Shown: one piece after another, positions 14,859 through 22,992 of the stretch
Position numbering within the stretch: position 1 is the first letter of the stretch
How the letters are laid out: every line of letters begins with the position of its first letter
Assembly: GCA_045600845.1 (NCBI GenBank)
Contig: JAZRYR010000038.1
Span: 1 to 36,949, forward strand
Source: RGIG5612 sp045600845
Lineage (GTDB): Bacteria > Bacillota > Clostridia > Lachnospirales > Lachnospiraceae
Reading direction: 5' to 3'
DNA: 36,949 bases
Notes under the pieces: generated by a model
Seen by the model: the letters and a program-made list of their open reading frames with translations, nothing else
Told to the model about the DNA's origin: nothing
The model's database searches: none
Made by a program: the position numbers and the translations under genes

Positions 14859-17036
14859 TTACAGATGAAGTACTCTGTCTTTTATCTCTTGTGTCCGTCC
14901 CTGATTCCAGAACTGGGTTCCGATGTATCCACAGGTACGGCGTGCAACATTCATCTTGTCCTGATCTCTGTTTCCACAGTTCGGGCATTCCCAAACCAGC
15001 TTGCCACTGTCGTCGGTAACAATCTGGATTTCTCCATCGTAACCGCACTCCTGACAGTAGTCGCTCTTGGTATTCAGCTCTGCATACATGATGTTATCGT
15101 AAATGTACTGCATTACGGAAATAACTGCTTCTAAGTTGTCCTTCATGTCCGGAACTTCTACGTAACTGATCGCTCCACCTGGAGATAAGGTCTGGAATTC
15201 GGATTCGAATTTCAGCTTATCGAAAGCGTTGATTTTTTCCGTTACATGTACATGATAGCTGTTGGTAATATAGTTCTTGTCGGTTACGCCAGGGATAACG
15301 CCAAAACGTTTTTGTAGGCATTTTGCGAACTTGTAAGTAGTGGATTCCAATGGAGTTCCATACAGAGAGAAATCCATGTTGTTAGCTTCTTTCCACTCTT
15401 TGCATTTATCGTTCAGTCTCTGCATCAGCCTCAATGCGAAATCTTTTCCGCCTTCCTGGGTATGAGAACAGCCCTTCATGTAGTAAGTGCACTCATACAG
15501 TCCAGCATAGCCTAAAGAGATTGTGGAATAGCCACCGAACAAGAGCTTATCAATGTTCTCGCCTTTTTTCAGTCTGGCTAAAGCACCGTTCTGCCAAAGG
15601 ATTGGAGCCACGTCACTCTTGGTTCCCATGAGACGGTCATGTCTGCACATTAAAGCCCTGTAGCAAAGCTCTAATCTTTCATCTAAGATTTCCCAGAATC
15701 TCTGCTCATCTTTACCGGAAGAGCAGGCAACGTCTACTAAGTTAACGGTTACAACGCCCTGATTAAAACGACCATAGTATTTCGGTTTGCCATCTTTATC
15801 AATGTAAGGAGTAAGGAAGGAACGGCAGCCCATGCATGGGTAGCAATGACCTTCCCCGTTGGCATCGACTTTCAGGTTCAGCATCATCTTTTCAGAGATA
15901 TAGTCCGGAACCATTCTCTTGGCGGTACATTCTGCTGCCAGTTTTGTTAATTCGAAATATCTGGAGCCTTCATGGATATTGTCTTCTTCCAGAACATAGA
16001 TCAGTTTCGGGAATGCAGGAGTAATGTAAACACCTTTTTCATTCTTAACACCTTTGATTCTCTGGCGAAGAGTTTCTTCAATAATCAAAGCCAGGTCATC
16101 ACGGGTGCGGCCTTCTTCTACTTCGTTCAGATACATAAACACCGTAACGAATGGAGCCTGTCCGTTGGTGGTCATCAGAGTGGTTACCTGATACTGAATA
16201 ATCTGGATGCCCTGTTTGATTTCGTCGCGGAGTCTTTCCTCAACGATTTCTTTTAGCATTTCTTCGGTATATTCCATTCCGACTTTATCGAACTGCTCTT
16301 TGGTTTTTCTATAGATTTTCTCACGGCTTACCTGAACGAATGGAGCCAGGTGAGAAAGGGAAATGCTCTGTCCGCCGTATTGGTTGGATGCAATCTGAGC
16401 GATGGCTTGAGTAGCGATGTTGCAAGCGGTAGCAAAGCTCTTTGGAGTTTCGATCATGGTCTCAGAAATAACGGTTCCGTTCTGAAGCATGTCTTCTAAG
16501 TTTACTAAGCAGCAGTTATGCATATGCTGTGCATAGTAATCGGTGTCATGGAAGTGGATTAAACCTTTTTCATGAGCCTCTACGATATCGGAAGGAAGAA
16601 GGAATCTTTTTGTAATATCTTTACTAACCTCACCGGCCATGTAATCACGCTGTACGGAGTTTACAACCGGGTTCTTGTTGGAGTTTTCCTGTTTTGCTTC
16701 TTCATTGCTGCAATCAAGAAGAGAAAGAATCTGCTTATCGGTAGAGTTTGCCTTACGGGCAACCGCTCTTCTATAACGATAAGTAATATAATTACGGGCA
16801 ACGTTAAAAGCGTTCTGCTCCATGATATGATTCTCGACCATATCCTGGATTTCTTCTACGCTGGCCGCCCTATCCATAAGGGAACATTCTTCCGTTACTG
16901 CATTAACAATCAGATGGATTGTTAACGGTCTCATACGTTCAATTTCTGCAACGCTTTCGTTGGCCTTAATAATGGCCGCTTCGATTTTTGAGGCGTCAAA
17001 ATTAACTTCTTCCCCACTTCTCTTAATGATTTTCAT
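14859..17036 (-). CDS. nrdD: Anaerobic ribonucleoside-triphosphate reductase
   Basis: This 725-residue class III reductase makes dNTPs under anoxia and is activated by NrdG. It has an N-terminal ATP cone (about 1-90, starting MKIIKRSGEEVNFDASKIE), the large barrel domain with HMHNCCLVNLEDML, and a C-terminal zinc site (CQECGYDG and CPNCG). The glycyl-radical loop RRTCGYIG places the radical at about Gly703. The length is normal. GGGGAAGGG precedes the ATG. Its promoter carries paired NrdR-like boxes and there is a leader of about 230 bases. Confidence 0.97.
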   Translation of the reverse strand: MKIIKRSGEEVNFDASKIEAAIIKANESVAEIERMRPLTIHLIVNAVTEECSLMDRAASVEEIQDMVENHIMEQNAFNVARNYITYRYRRAVARKANSTDKQILSLLDCSNEEAKQENSNKNPVVNSVQRDYMAGEVSKDITKRFLLPSDIVEAHEKGLIHFHDTDYYAQHMHNCCLVNLEDMLQNGTVISETMIETPKSFATACNIATQAIAQIASNQYGGQSISLSHLAPFVQVSREKIYRKTKEQFDKVGMEYTEEMLKEIVEERLRDEIKQGIQIIQYQVTTLMTTNGQAPFVTVFMYLNEVEEGRTRDDLALIIEETLRQRIKGVKNEKGVYITPAFPKLIYVLEEDNIHEGSRYFELTKLAAECTAKRMVPDYISEKMMLNLKVDANGEGHCYPCMGCRSFLTPYIDKDGKPKYYGRFNQGVVTVNLVDVACSSGKDEQRFWEILDERLELCYRALMCRHDRLMGTKSDVAPILWQNGALARLKKGENIDKLLFGGYSTISLGYAGLYECTYYMKGCSHTQEGGKDFALRLMQRLNDKCKEWKEANNMDFSLYGTPLESTTYKFAKCLQKRFGVIPGVTDKNYITNSYHVHVTEKINAFDKLKFESEFQTLSPGGAISYVEVPDMKDNLEAVISVMQYIYDNIMYAELNTKSDYCQECGYDGEIQIVTDDSGKLVWECPNCGNRDQDKMNVARRTCGYIGTQFWNQGRTQEIKDRVLHL

Positions 17037-17192
17037 AGTATTCCCTTCCCCGTTTTTGAAATATGTCTTTGGTAGTTTATATATACGTAAATGTTTTTTA
17101 CTTTATTATGTGACGCTTAATTCTGACTTTTTCAATTAAAAAAATCGAGTCCATATCCATACTAACAAGTAATGTTTACTGTTCGTTTGTTT

Positions 17193-17216
17193 CTTGCGGT
17201 CGCAAGCATTTTTTGC
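17193..17216. other. Hairpin in the nrdD leader
   Basis: CTTGC-GGTC-GCAAG is followed by CATTTTTT on the plus strand. On the minus (mRNA) strand it has no U run, so it is a leader structure, not a terminator for nrdD. No gene on the plus strand ends here. Confidence 0.35.
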
Positions 17217-17274
17217 TGATTTTAAAGGATTTTAAGCTATTTCTGAGAATCGCACAATCTCTCGTGCAATATCG

Positions 17275-17327
17275 ATTATACAATATCTTGTGGTGAAGTC
17301 AAGAGTGCCTTACCTATATTTTGTGGT
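17275..17327 (-). promoter_or_regulatory. nrdD promoter with two NrdR-like boxes
   Basis: On the minus strand TTGACT (17297-17302), 16 bases and TATAAT (17275-17280) form the promoter. One box (complement of ACAATATCTTGTGGT, 17280-17294) lies between and against these elements. A second (complement of CCTATATTTTGTGGT, 17313-17327) lies 33 bp upstream. Paired boxes about three turns apart fit NrdR, the ATP/dATP-sensing repressor of nrd genes. The remaining gap 17328-17575 shows only AT-rich sequence with no gene. Confidence 0.7.
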
Positions 17328-17571
17328 TTTTTTTGAAAACATCTAGTTTGGCAAATCAACACTATGTCGTTTTTTGCTGTTTGCACCGAAATAATCCTAT
17401 TTAATTTATAAAACTTTTTCTTTTCCTCGGAAAATTTGGTAGAATTATTAAAACTTTTATTATTTCATGGATTTTTTTAGAACATATATTTTCGACGAAA
17501 CACGATGCTGTCACTATAGTTGCATACGCTTGATTTTCGCCGATTTTGTAGATTTTTCCTCCATTTCAGTC

Positions 17572-17602
17572 AAAAAAATCGCCCGATTTTCTAAATCGGG
17601 CG
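17572..17602 (-). terminator. Terminator after the S1-domain gene
   Basis: A perfect 10-bp stem, CGCCCGATTT (17580-17589) with AAATCGGGCG (17593-17602), has a 3-base loop. On the minus strand it is followed by ATTTTTTTGAC. Confidence 0.92.
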
Positions 17603-17622
17603 GAAATTATTTTTAAGTTTTC

Positions 17623-18639
17623 CTATTTCAGTTTAATATCTTTCAGCAACGCGGCAAACGGGTTGTTTGGAACATACTCGCTCTTGTATTCGGACGCTTC
17701 CTCTGCCATAGCCTCTTCTTCCGCTTCTAAATCTGCTGCCTCTGCCTGCTTGATGGAAAGGCTCAACTTGCCATTTTCGATTTTGGTAATCATGACCTGG
17801 ACCTGCTGGCCTTCTCGTAAAGCAGCCTTCGGATGAGCAATTTTTCTATCGCAGATTTCCGAAATATGAACCAGTCCGGAAATGTCATTTCCAATGTCTA
17901 CGAAAGCACCATAGTTCATCAGTTTCTCAACCGTTCCGGTCAGGATGGTTCCGATCTGCATGTGGCTGATGCTGATGCTCTTCTCTTCCAGAGCCTTTTC
18001 TGTCAGAATTTCTTTCGCGGACAAAATCAGTTTCTTTTTCACCCTATCCACTTCGCTGATCATAACTTCGATTTTCTTGCCTTGGTAAACGCTGGTGTCC
18101 TCCACATATTTCAGTGCCAATTTAGAAGCTGGAATGAAGCCTCGGATACCTTCTACATACATAATGGCTCCATCCTTTGTGGTGTCCGCAATACTTCCCT
18201 TGATTCTTATGCCGGCCTCTTTCATTTTCTCCAGTTTTTCCCAGGAAAATTCTGCATCGGCTTCTTTCTTGGAAAGGAGAATATTGCCAACGCCATCATC
18301 ATGGCTGGTTACGACTGCCTTAAATTTATCGCCAATCTGAACATCGCTGAACACGCTGAACTGCGGGTCTTCACTCATTTCCGCTACCGGAATTTTTCCT
18401 GGTGCATAATAATCCAAGTCCACGGAAACCGTCTCTTCATCAAAAGCTACAACGGTGCATTCCATGACATCCCCCGGATAGATTCTTCGCAAAGAAGCTT
18501 CCAGTTCTTCCGCATAGTCATCCATGGACTCGATGATTTCCGGCTCTTCGATTTTTTCTACCGCCTCGGTCACAATTTCCTTTGTTGCTTCCACTACGCC
18601 TTCCGCAACGTTTTCTATATCATTTCTAATTTCTTCCAT
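17623..18639 (-). CDS. S1 RNA-binding domain protein (RpsA-like)
   Basis: This protein of about 338 residues has an acidic N-terminal helix and three S1 domains (about 55-125, 137-207 and 228-297). The last is the best conserved, with LTGTVEKLMNYGAFVDIG and GLVHISEI. It ends in an acidic Ala/Glu region. Short S1 proteins of this type are annotated as ribosomal protein S1 in Clostridia and probably bind mRNA. The start is the ATG at 18639 with AAAGGAT 8 bases upstream; earlier in-frame starts are less well placed. Confidence 0.9.
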   Translation of the reverse strand: MEEIRNDIENVAEGVVEATKEIVTEAVEKIEEPEIIESMDDYAEELEASLRRIYPGDVMECTVVAFDEETVSVDLDYYAPGKIPVAEMSEDPQFSVFSDVQIGDKFKAVVTSHDDGVGNILLSKKEADAEFSWEKLEKMKEAGIRIKGSIADTTKDGAIMYVEGIRGFIPASKLALKYVEDTSVYQGKKIEVMISEVDRVKKKLILSAKEILTEKALEEKSISISHMQIGTILTGTVEKLMNYGAFVDIGNDISGLVHISEICDRKIAHPKAALREGQQVQVMITKIENGKLSLSIKQAEAADLEAEEEAMAEEASEYKSEYVPNNPFAALLKDIKLK

Positions 18640-18735
18640 GTTCTTCATCCTTTCCGTTTTTTCAAATTCACAATACCACAAAAGCCTCTCCTACAACAGT
18701 ATTTTATTGAAACCTTTTTCCGAATGAATTAAAAT

Positions 18736-18741
18736 TATAAT
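18736..18741 (+). promoter_or_regulatory. Candidate -10 element for the Nudix-FAD gene pair
   Basis: TATAAT lies 28 bases before the Nudix start codon. No good -35 at 16-18 bases was found; TTGAAA at 18707-18712 is 23 bases away. The element sits in ATTATAAT, which reads the same on both strands, so a divergent start for the S1 gene is also possible. Confidence 0.35.
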
Positions 18742-18768
18742 GTATCGACAAAAGCCGTTGGAGGAAAA

Positions 18769-19389
18769 ATGACCTACGATTTAAACAAAATTACAACCCA
18801 TAGACCTCGTCTGATTGGAGAAGATGATCTGTTCCGGGCGGCAGTTACCATCTGCCTGATTCATACGGAACACGGATACGACGTTCTCCTGCAGACCCGT
18901 TCGGGAAAGATTTCGGACCAGCCGGGAGATGTGTGTCTTCCAGGTGGCTCCATAGAAAAAGGAGAAACTCCTCGGGAAGCAGCTCTCCGGGAAGCCTGCG
19001 AAGAGCTTTTCATCCAGCCGGAACAGTTGTCCTATATCGGAGCTTCAGATTATCATCATTTTCAACGGATGATCATCTACCCCTTCGTTGCCATTTTGAA
19101 AGATTATCAAGGGGGTTTTAATAAAGATGAAGTCCATGAAGTGTTCCGCGTCCCTTTAAGCTTTTTTCTGGAGACGGAACCTGCCCGTTTCGTTATTGAT
19201 TCCAAAGCCGAGCCCCGGGAAGATTTCCCTTATGATCTGGTCAGCGGTGGCAACGATTATAAATGGCCGACGCAATTTATTGAAGAACTTTTTTATAAAT
19301 ATGAAGGACATGCCATCTGGGGGCTGACCGCCAGAATCCTCCATGCCTTTTGTGAAATCATCCGGGAAGAGAGCGACCTTCTTCCATAA
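18769..19389 (+). CDS. Nudix hydrolase, CoA pyrophosphatase type
   Basis: The 206 residues contain a Nudix box from Gly60 (GSIEKGE, then REACEELFI at 74-82) in which the usual Gly before the last hydrophobic position is Phe81. The metal-binding REx2EE core is intact. The preceding LLQTRSGKISDQPGDVCLPGG and the later VHEVFRVPLSFFL match the NudL-like group that cleaves CoA to 4'-phosphopantetheine and 3',5'-ADP. GGAGG precedes the ATG. The FAD oxidoreductase gene follows after 48 bases. Confidence 0.9.
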   Translation: MTYDLNKITTHRPRLIGEDDLFRAAVTICLIHTEHGYDVLLQTRSGKISDQPGDVCLPGGSIEKGETPREAALREACEELFIQPEQLSYIGASDYHHFQRMIIYPFVAILKDYQGGFNKDEVHEVFRVPLSFFLETEPARFVIDSKAEPREDFPYDLVSGGNDYKWPTQFIEELFYKYEGHAIWGLTARILHAFCEIIREESDLLP

Positions 19390-19437
19390 TTATCCGTAAA
19401 TAAGCTTCAGAGAAGTTTCTCTAAGAAAGGAATAAAA

Positions 19438-20778
19438 ATGAAAACCATCCAGCTTACGCAAAAAGAAATTCCCGTAGTAAAAGAAACCGATGTCATCGTT
19501 ATCGGCGGTGGTATGGCCGGCATCGCAGCGGCAACCGCTGCTGCCAGAGAGGGCATGAAGGTTACGTTGATTGAAAAAAGCATCGTTTTAGGCGGGCTGG
19601 CTACTTTAGGCCATGTGTGCGTCTACCTGCCCATTGACGATGGAAATGGAAATAAAGTCTACGGTGGACTGGCAGAAGAACTGCTCCATGTCTGCATAAA
19701 ATACAGCCAGAACAATCTCCCGGAAGAATGGAAGGACAGACCGGATACGGCGCCGAGCGACAGCCGCCGGTATATGACCAACTTTCTGATTCCTCACGGC
19801 ATTCTCGCGCTGGATGAATTCACCACCAACGAGGGCATTGATGTTGTGTTTGATACGGTTTTCAGCGAGCCGATCATGGAAGGCAACACCGTAAAAGGTA
19901 TTGTCGTTGAAAACAAATCCGGCAGAACTGCTTACATGGCAAAAATGTTTGTCGACGCTTCCGGCGATGCCGATCTGGTTTATCGTGCCGGAGCGGAAAC
20001 CGAAACTTTAAAAACCATCGTATCCCATTGGTTCCACGAATTCGATTTTGATATTGTAAAACGAGGCATTGAAGAGGGCAATCTGCTCCGTGCCATTCCA
20101 CTGCGTTGGTTAGGGCTGATTCCGAGTGGCGGTGCCGGTGACGAGGCAGAAGATTTAACCTGTGATGGCACAACCGTGGAGGGCGTTAATGAATATATCC
20201 GTCTTTCCAGAGGAATGGCCCTCGACTTTTTAAAGGAACATCTCCGGGATGATTATGCAATGCTCTCTCTCCCATATTCGCCGCAGTTCCGCATGACCCG
20301 TCGTCTGATTGGAAACGCCGACCTTTACACAGAAGGGGAAATTACAGAAGATACTTCCATCGGATGCGTTATCGCATCTTTGGACCAGCCGGCCGTTGTT
20401 TACGAATATCCATTCGAAGGACTTATCACGGATAAACTGTCCAACGTTCTTGCCGCTGGAAGAATGGTATCTGCTTCCGGCAGAGGCTGGGCCATCATGC
20501 GCTTCATTCCGGCATGTGTTCTTACGGGGGAAGCTGCCGGAACGGCTGCTGCTCTGGCAATCAAGAACGGCTGTACCCTTCAGGACCTGAATGTAAAAGA
20601 ACTCCAGAAGGTTCTGGAAAGCAAAGGGGTGAAGTTACACCGTACCAAAGCCATGGAAGGCAACCACCCGAAAGTCTGGGATAAACCGACTCCTCCATCC
20701 GCAGAAGAAGGCCCGATCATCAACAAGTTCTGCGTCCATGTCGACAATGACAGTTCCCGTGTTGCCGGAAAACACTAA
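19438..20778 (+). CDS. FAD-dependent oxidoreductase
   Basis: This 446-residue protein has an N-terminal FAD site, VIVIGGGMAGIAAATAAARE (G23-x-G25-x2-G28) with Glu46 for the ribose. ASGDADLVYRAG and a C-terminal AAGRMVSASGRGWAIMR-IPACVLTGEAAG segment close the flavin site. The layout matches the FAD_oxidored family (PF12831-like), whose substrates are mostly unknown. AAAGGA precedes the ATG. It shares a transcript with the Nudix gene. Confidence 0.9.
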   Translation: MKTIQLTQKEIPVVKETDVIVIGGGMAGIAAATAAAREGMKVTLIEKSIVLGGLATLGHVCVYLPIDDGNGNKVYGGLAEELLHVCIKYSQNNLPEEWKDRPDTAPSDSRRYMTNFLIPHGILALDEFTTNEGIDVVFDTVFSEPIMEGNTVKGIVVENKSGRTAYMAKMFVDASGDADLVYRAGAETETLKTIVSHWFHEFDFDIVKRGIEEGNLLRAIPLRWLGLIPSGGAGDEAEDLTCDGTTVEGVNEYIRLSRGMALDFLKEHLRDDYAMLSLPYSPQFRMTRRLIGNADLYTEGEITEDTSIGCVIASLDQPAVVYEYPFEGLITDKLSNVLAAGRMVSASGRGWAIMRFIPACVLTGEAAGTAAALAIKNGCTLQDLNVKELQKVLESKGVKLHRTKAMEGNHPKVWDKPTPPSAEEGPIINKFCVHVDNDSSRVAGKH

Positions 20779-20789
20779 AAATACAAACT

Positions 20790-20818
20790 AAAGCCGTGCT
20801 TTCCGCGTGGCTTTTTTT
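20790..20818 (+). terminator. Terminator after the FAD oxidoreductase
   Basis: AAAGCCGTGC pairs with GCGTGGCTTT (two G-U pairs), then a run of T. It lies 12 bases past the stop codon. Confidence 0.8.
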
Positions 20819-20848
20819 ATCCGCAAGCATTAAGAACCAAGCAAAGAA

Positions 20849-20902
20849 TTGACAATTCAAATGGCTTTCGTATAATAGAAAAATCATAACTAAATATATA
20901 AT
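20849..20902 (+). promoter_or_regulatory. kup promoter with a duplicated -10 element
   Basis: TTGACA (20849-20854), 16 bases and TATAAT (20871-20876) form a near-perfect promoter. Because of a 26-bp tandem duplication, a second TATAAT lies at 20897-20902. The ribosome binding site TAGGA is close to the kup ATG. Confidence 0.85.
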
Positions 20903-20923
20903 AGAAAAATCATAACTAAATAT
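20872..20923 (+). repeat. 26-bp perfect tandem duplication in the kup leader
   Basis: The unit beginning ATAATAGAAAAATCATAACT is present twice without change (20872-20897 and 20898-20923). It starts within the -10 element. Confidence 0.92.
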
Positions 20924-20940
20924 ATAGTAGGAAAATAATT

Positions 20941-22926
20941 ATGAAGAAAAAATCAAAATTCAAATTCGGACTGGTTCTGATTGCCATCGGTATCGTATAC
21001 GGCGATATCGGAACATCTCCAATGTATGTAATGAAGTCCATGTTGGAAGGCAACGGCGGAATTGGTCAGATTAATGAAGAATTCATCGTCGGAGCTTTGT
21101 CCCTGGTTATCTGGACGATCACACTGCTCACCACCATCAAATATGTTTTAATTGCCATGAAGGCAGATAACCACGGAGAGGGTGGTATTTTCTCTCTTTA
21201 TTCTCTGGTTAAAAAATGCGGAAAATGGTTGATCCTTCCTGCAATGCTTGGTGGCGCAGCTCTTTTAGCAGATGGTGTACTGACGCCAGCCGTAACGGTC
21301 ACCACCGCAGTAGAAGGTCTTCGAAGCATGGCTGTCATGGACCATTTTCTTGGTGACGGCCAGTTAAAGGTTATTATTATTACTTTGGTTATTATCGGTG
21401 TGCTGTTTGCAATGCAGCGTGCCGGCACCAGCAAAATCGGCCGTGCATTCGGTCCGGTTATGATGATCTGGTTCCTGTTTCTGGGCGTATTCGGCTTATG
21501 GCATGTTCTGGAAATTCCTGCTATTCTGAAGGCCTTCAACCCAGTCTATGCAGCTAAAATTTTATTCAGTGAGTATAACAAACAAGGTTTCATGATCTTA
21601 GGAAGCGTATTCCTGGCCACCACTGGTGCGGAAGCTCTTTATTCGGACATGGGACATGTTGGAAAAGAAAATATCTACTTCAGCTGGCCGTTCGTTAAGG
21701 CCTGCCTGATTCTGAACTATTTAGGTCAGGGCGCATGGATCATCGCAAATCAGGGAAATCCGGATCTGCTTTCCGTTATGGACCTGAACCCATTCTTCCT
21801 GATGCTTCCGGTAGTGGTTCGTCCATTTGCCGTAATCTTAGGAGCAGCTGCTGCCGTAATTGCATCCCAGGCTTTGATCACAGGCTCTTATACCCTAGTA
21901 TCCGAGGCCATCCTCTTAGATCTTCTCCCTCACCTGGAAATTGCCTATCCTTCCGAAACAAAAGGGCAGATGTTCATTAAAACAGTTAACACCATCCTTT
22001 GGGTTGGCTGCAGTCTGGTTGTATTGTATTTCCGTTCCGGAGCAAAAATGGAAGCAGCTTATGGTCTCGCAATTACTTTGACCATGTTGATGACAACCTT
22101 ATTGCTTACCGTTTACCTATTGAAAATACGAAAGCTGAAGATTGTTTCCTTTGCTGTACTGATTATATTTGGTGCTATAGAAGCCGTATTCTTCATTTCC
22201 AGCCTTGGTAAGTTTACTCACGGCGGTTATGTAACAGTAATTCTGACCCTCTTGATTCTCTTTGTCATGATCATCTGGTACAGAGGTACTCAGTTGGAGA
22301 ATACACACAGCACTCTCCTGAATCTGGAAGACTATATTTCAAACTTAGGCAAACTCCATGACGACAAAGAATTTCCGTTGCTTGCCAACAATCTGGTTTA
22401 TCTGGACAAATCCCGGGAAAACTCCCAGATTGACCGTGATATTCTCTATTCCATTCTGGATAAGGATACGAAGCGAGCACAAGCATACTGGTTCGTCAGC
22501 GTGAATGTACTGAACGATCCGGATACTATGACCTATGAACTGGATACTTATGGGACCGACTACATCTTCCGTGTAAAACTAAATTTAGGATTCCATTGCA
22601 GTCCGAAGATTAACCAGTATCTGCGTCAGATTGTTCAGGACCTTCAGGAAAGCAAAGAACTTCCGCCACAGGAAAAGAAATATTCCATTTACGGACCAAC
22701 GACCGTCGGAACCTTCAAGTTCTGTATCATTCATAAATCCATCGGTTCGAAAGAGGGTCTGTCGAAATTGGATGAAGTCATTATGCGTACTAAATATGGT
22801 ATCCGTCGTGCGGCCGGATCTAAAGTAAAATGGTACGGTTTAGATACCTCCAATGTTATCATTGAAAAAGTCCCTTTGATCGTTGGCGGTACTACGAATG
22901 CTAACAGAATTGAACGGGTGAAATAA
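20941..22926 (+). CDS. kup: KUP/HAK/KT-type potassium transporter
   Basis: This 661-residue proton-coupled potassium importer starts with the family signature GIVYGDIGTSPMYVMKSM (18-35). About 12 membrane segments follow to residue 445, then a cytoplasmic domain of about 200 residues. Further Kup marks are NHGEGGIFSLYSL and TTGAEALYSDMGH. Kup proteins in Lactococcus are known c-di-AMP targets, and cdaA lies 14 kb away in this window; direct control here is inference. No c-di-AMP riboswitch is seen in the short upstream gap. Confidence 0.95.
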   Translation: MKKKSKFKFGLVLIAIGIVYGDIGTSPMYVMKSMLEGNGGIGQINEEFIVGALSLVIWTITLLTTIKYVLIAMKADNHGEGGIFSLYSLVKKCGKWLILPAMLGGAALLADGVLTPAVTVTTAVEGLRSMAVMDHFLGDGQLKVIIITLVIIGVLFAMQRAGTSKIGRAFGPVMMIWFLFLGVFGLWHVLEIPAILKAFNPVYAAKILFSEYNKQGFMILGSVFLATTGAEALYSDMGHVGKENIYFSWPFVKACLILNYLGQGAWIIANQGNPDLLSVMDLNPFFLMLPVVVRPFAVILGAAAAVIASQALITGSYTLVSEAILLDLLPHLEIAYPSETKGQMFIKTVNTILWVGCSLVVLYFRSGAKMEAAYGLAITLTMLMTTLLLTVYLLKIRKLKIVSFAVLIIFGAIEAVFFISSLGKFTHGGYVTVILTLLILFVMIIWYRGTQLENTHSTLLNLEDYISNLGKLHDDKEFPLLANNLVYLDKSRENSQIDRDILYSILDKDTKRAQAYWFVSVNVLNDPDTMTYELDTYGTDYIFRVKLNLGFHCSPKINQYLRQIVQDLQESKELPPQEKKYSIYGPTTVGTFKFCIIHKSIGSKEGLSKLDEVIMRTKYGIRRAAGSKVKWYGLDTSNVIIEKVPLIVGGTTNANRIERVK

Positions 22927-22954
22927 CGAACTGACAATTTTTGATTGATAATAT

Positions 22955-22992
22955 AACGGATGAAAGATTACTTCTTTCATCCGTTCTTTTTT
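22955..22992 (+). terminator. Terminator between kup and the convergent GNAT-like gene
   Basis: AACGGATGAAAG (22955-22966) pairs perfectly with CTTTCATCCGTT (22974-22985), then CTTTTTTAATT on the plus strand. It may also serve the minus-strand gene that ends at 22991. Confidence 0.88.

Noticed and set aside
17193..17216. Plus-strand terminator in the nrdD leader
   Set aside because: No plus-strand gene lies upstream; the T run is on the non-transcribed side for nrdD.
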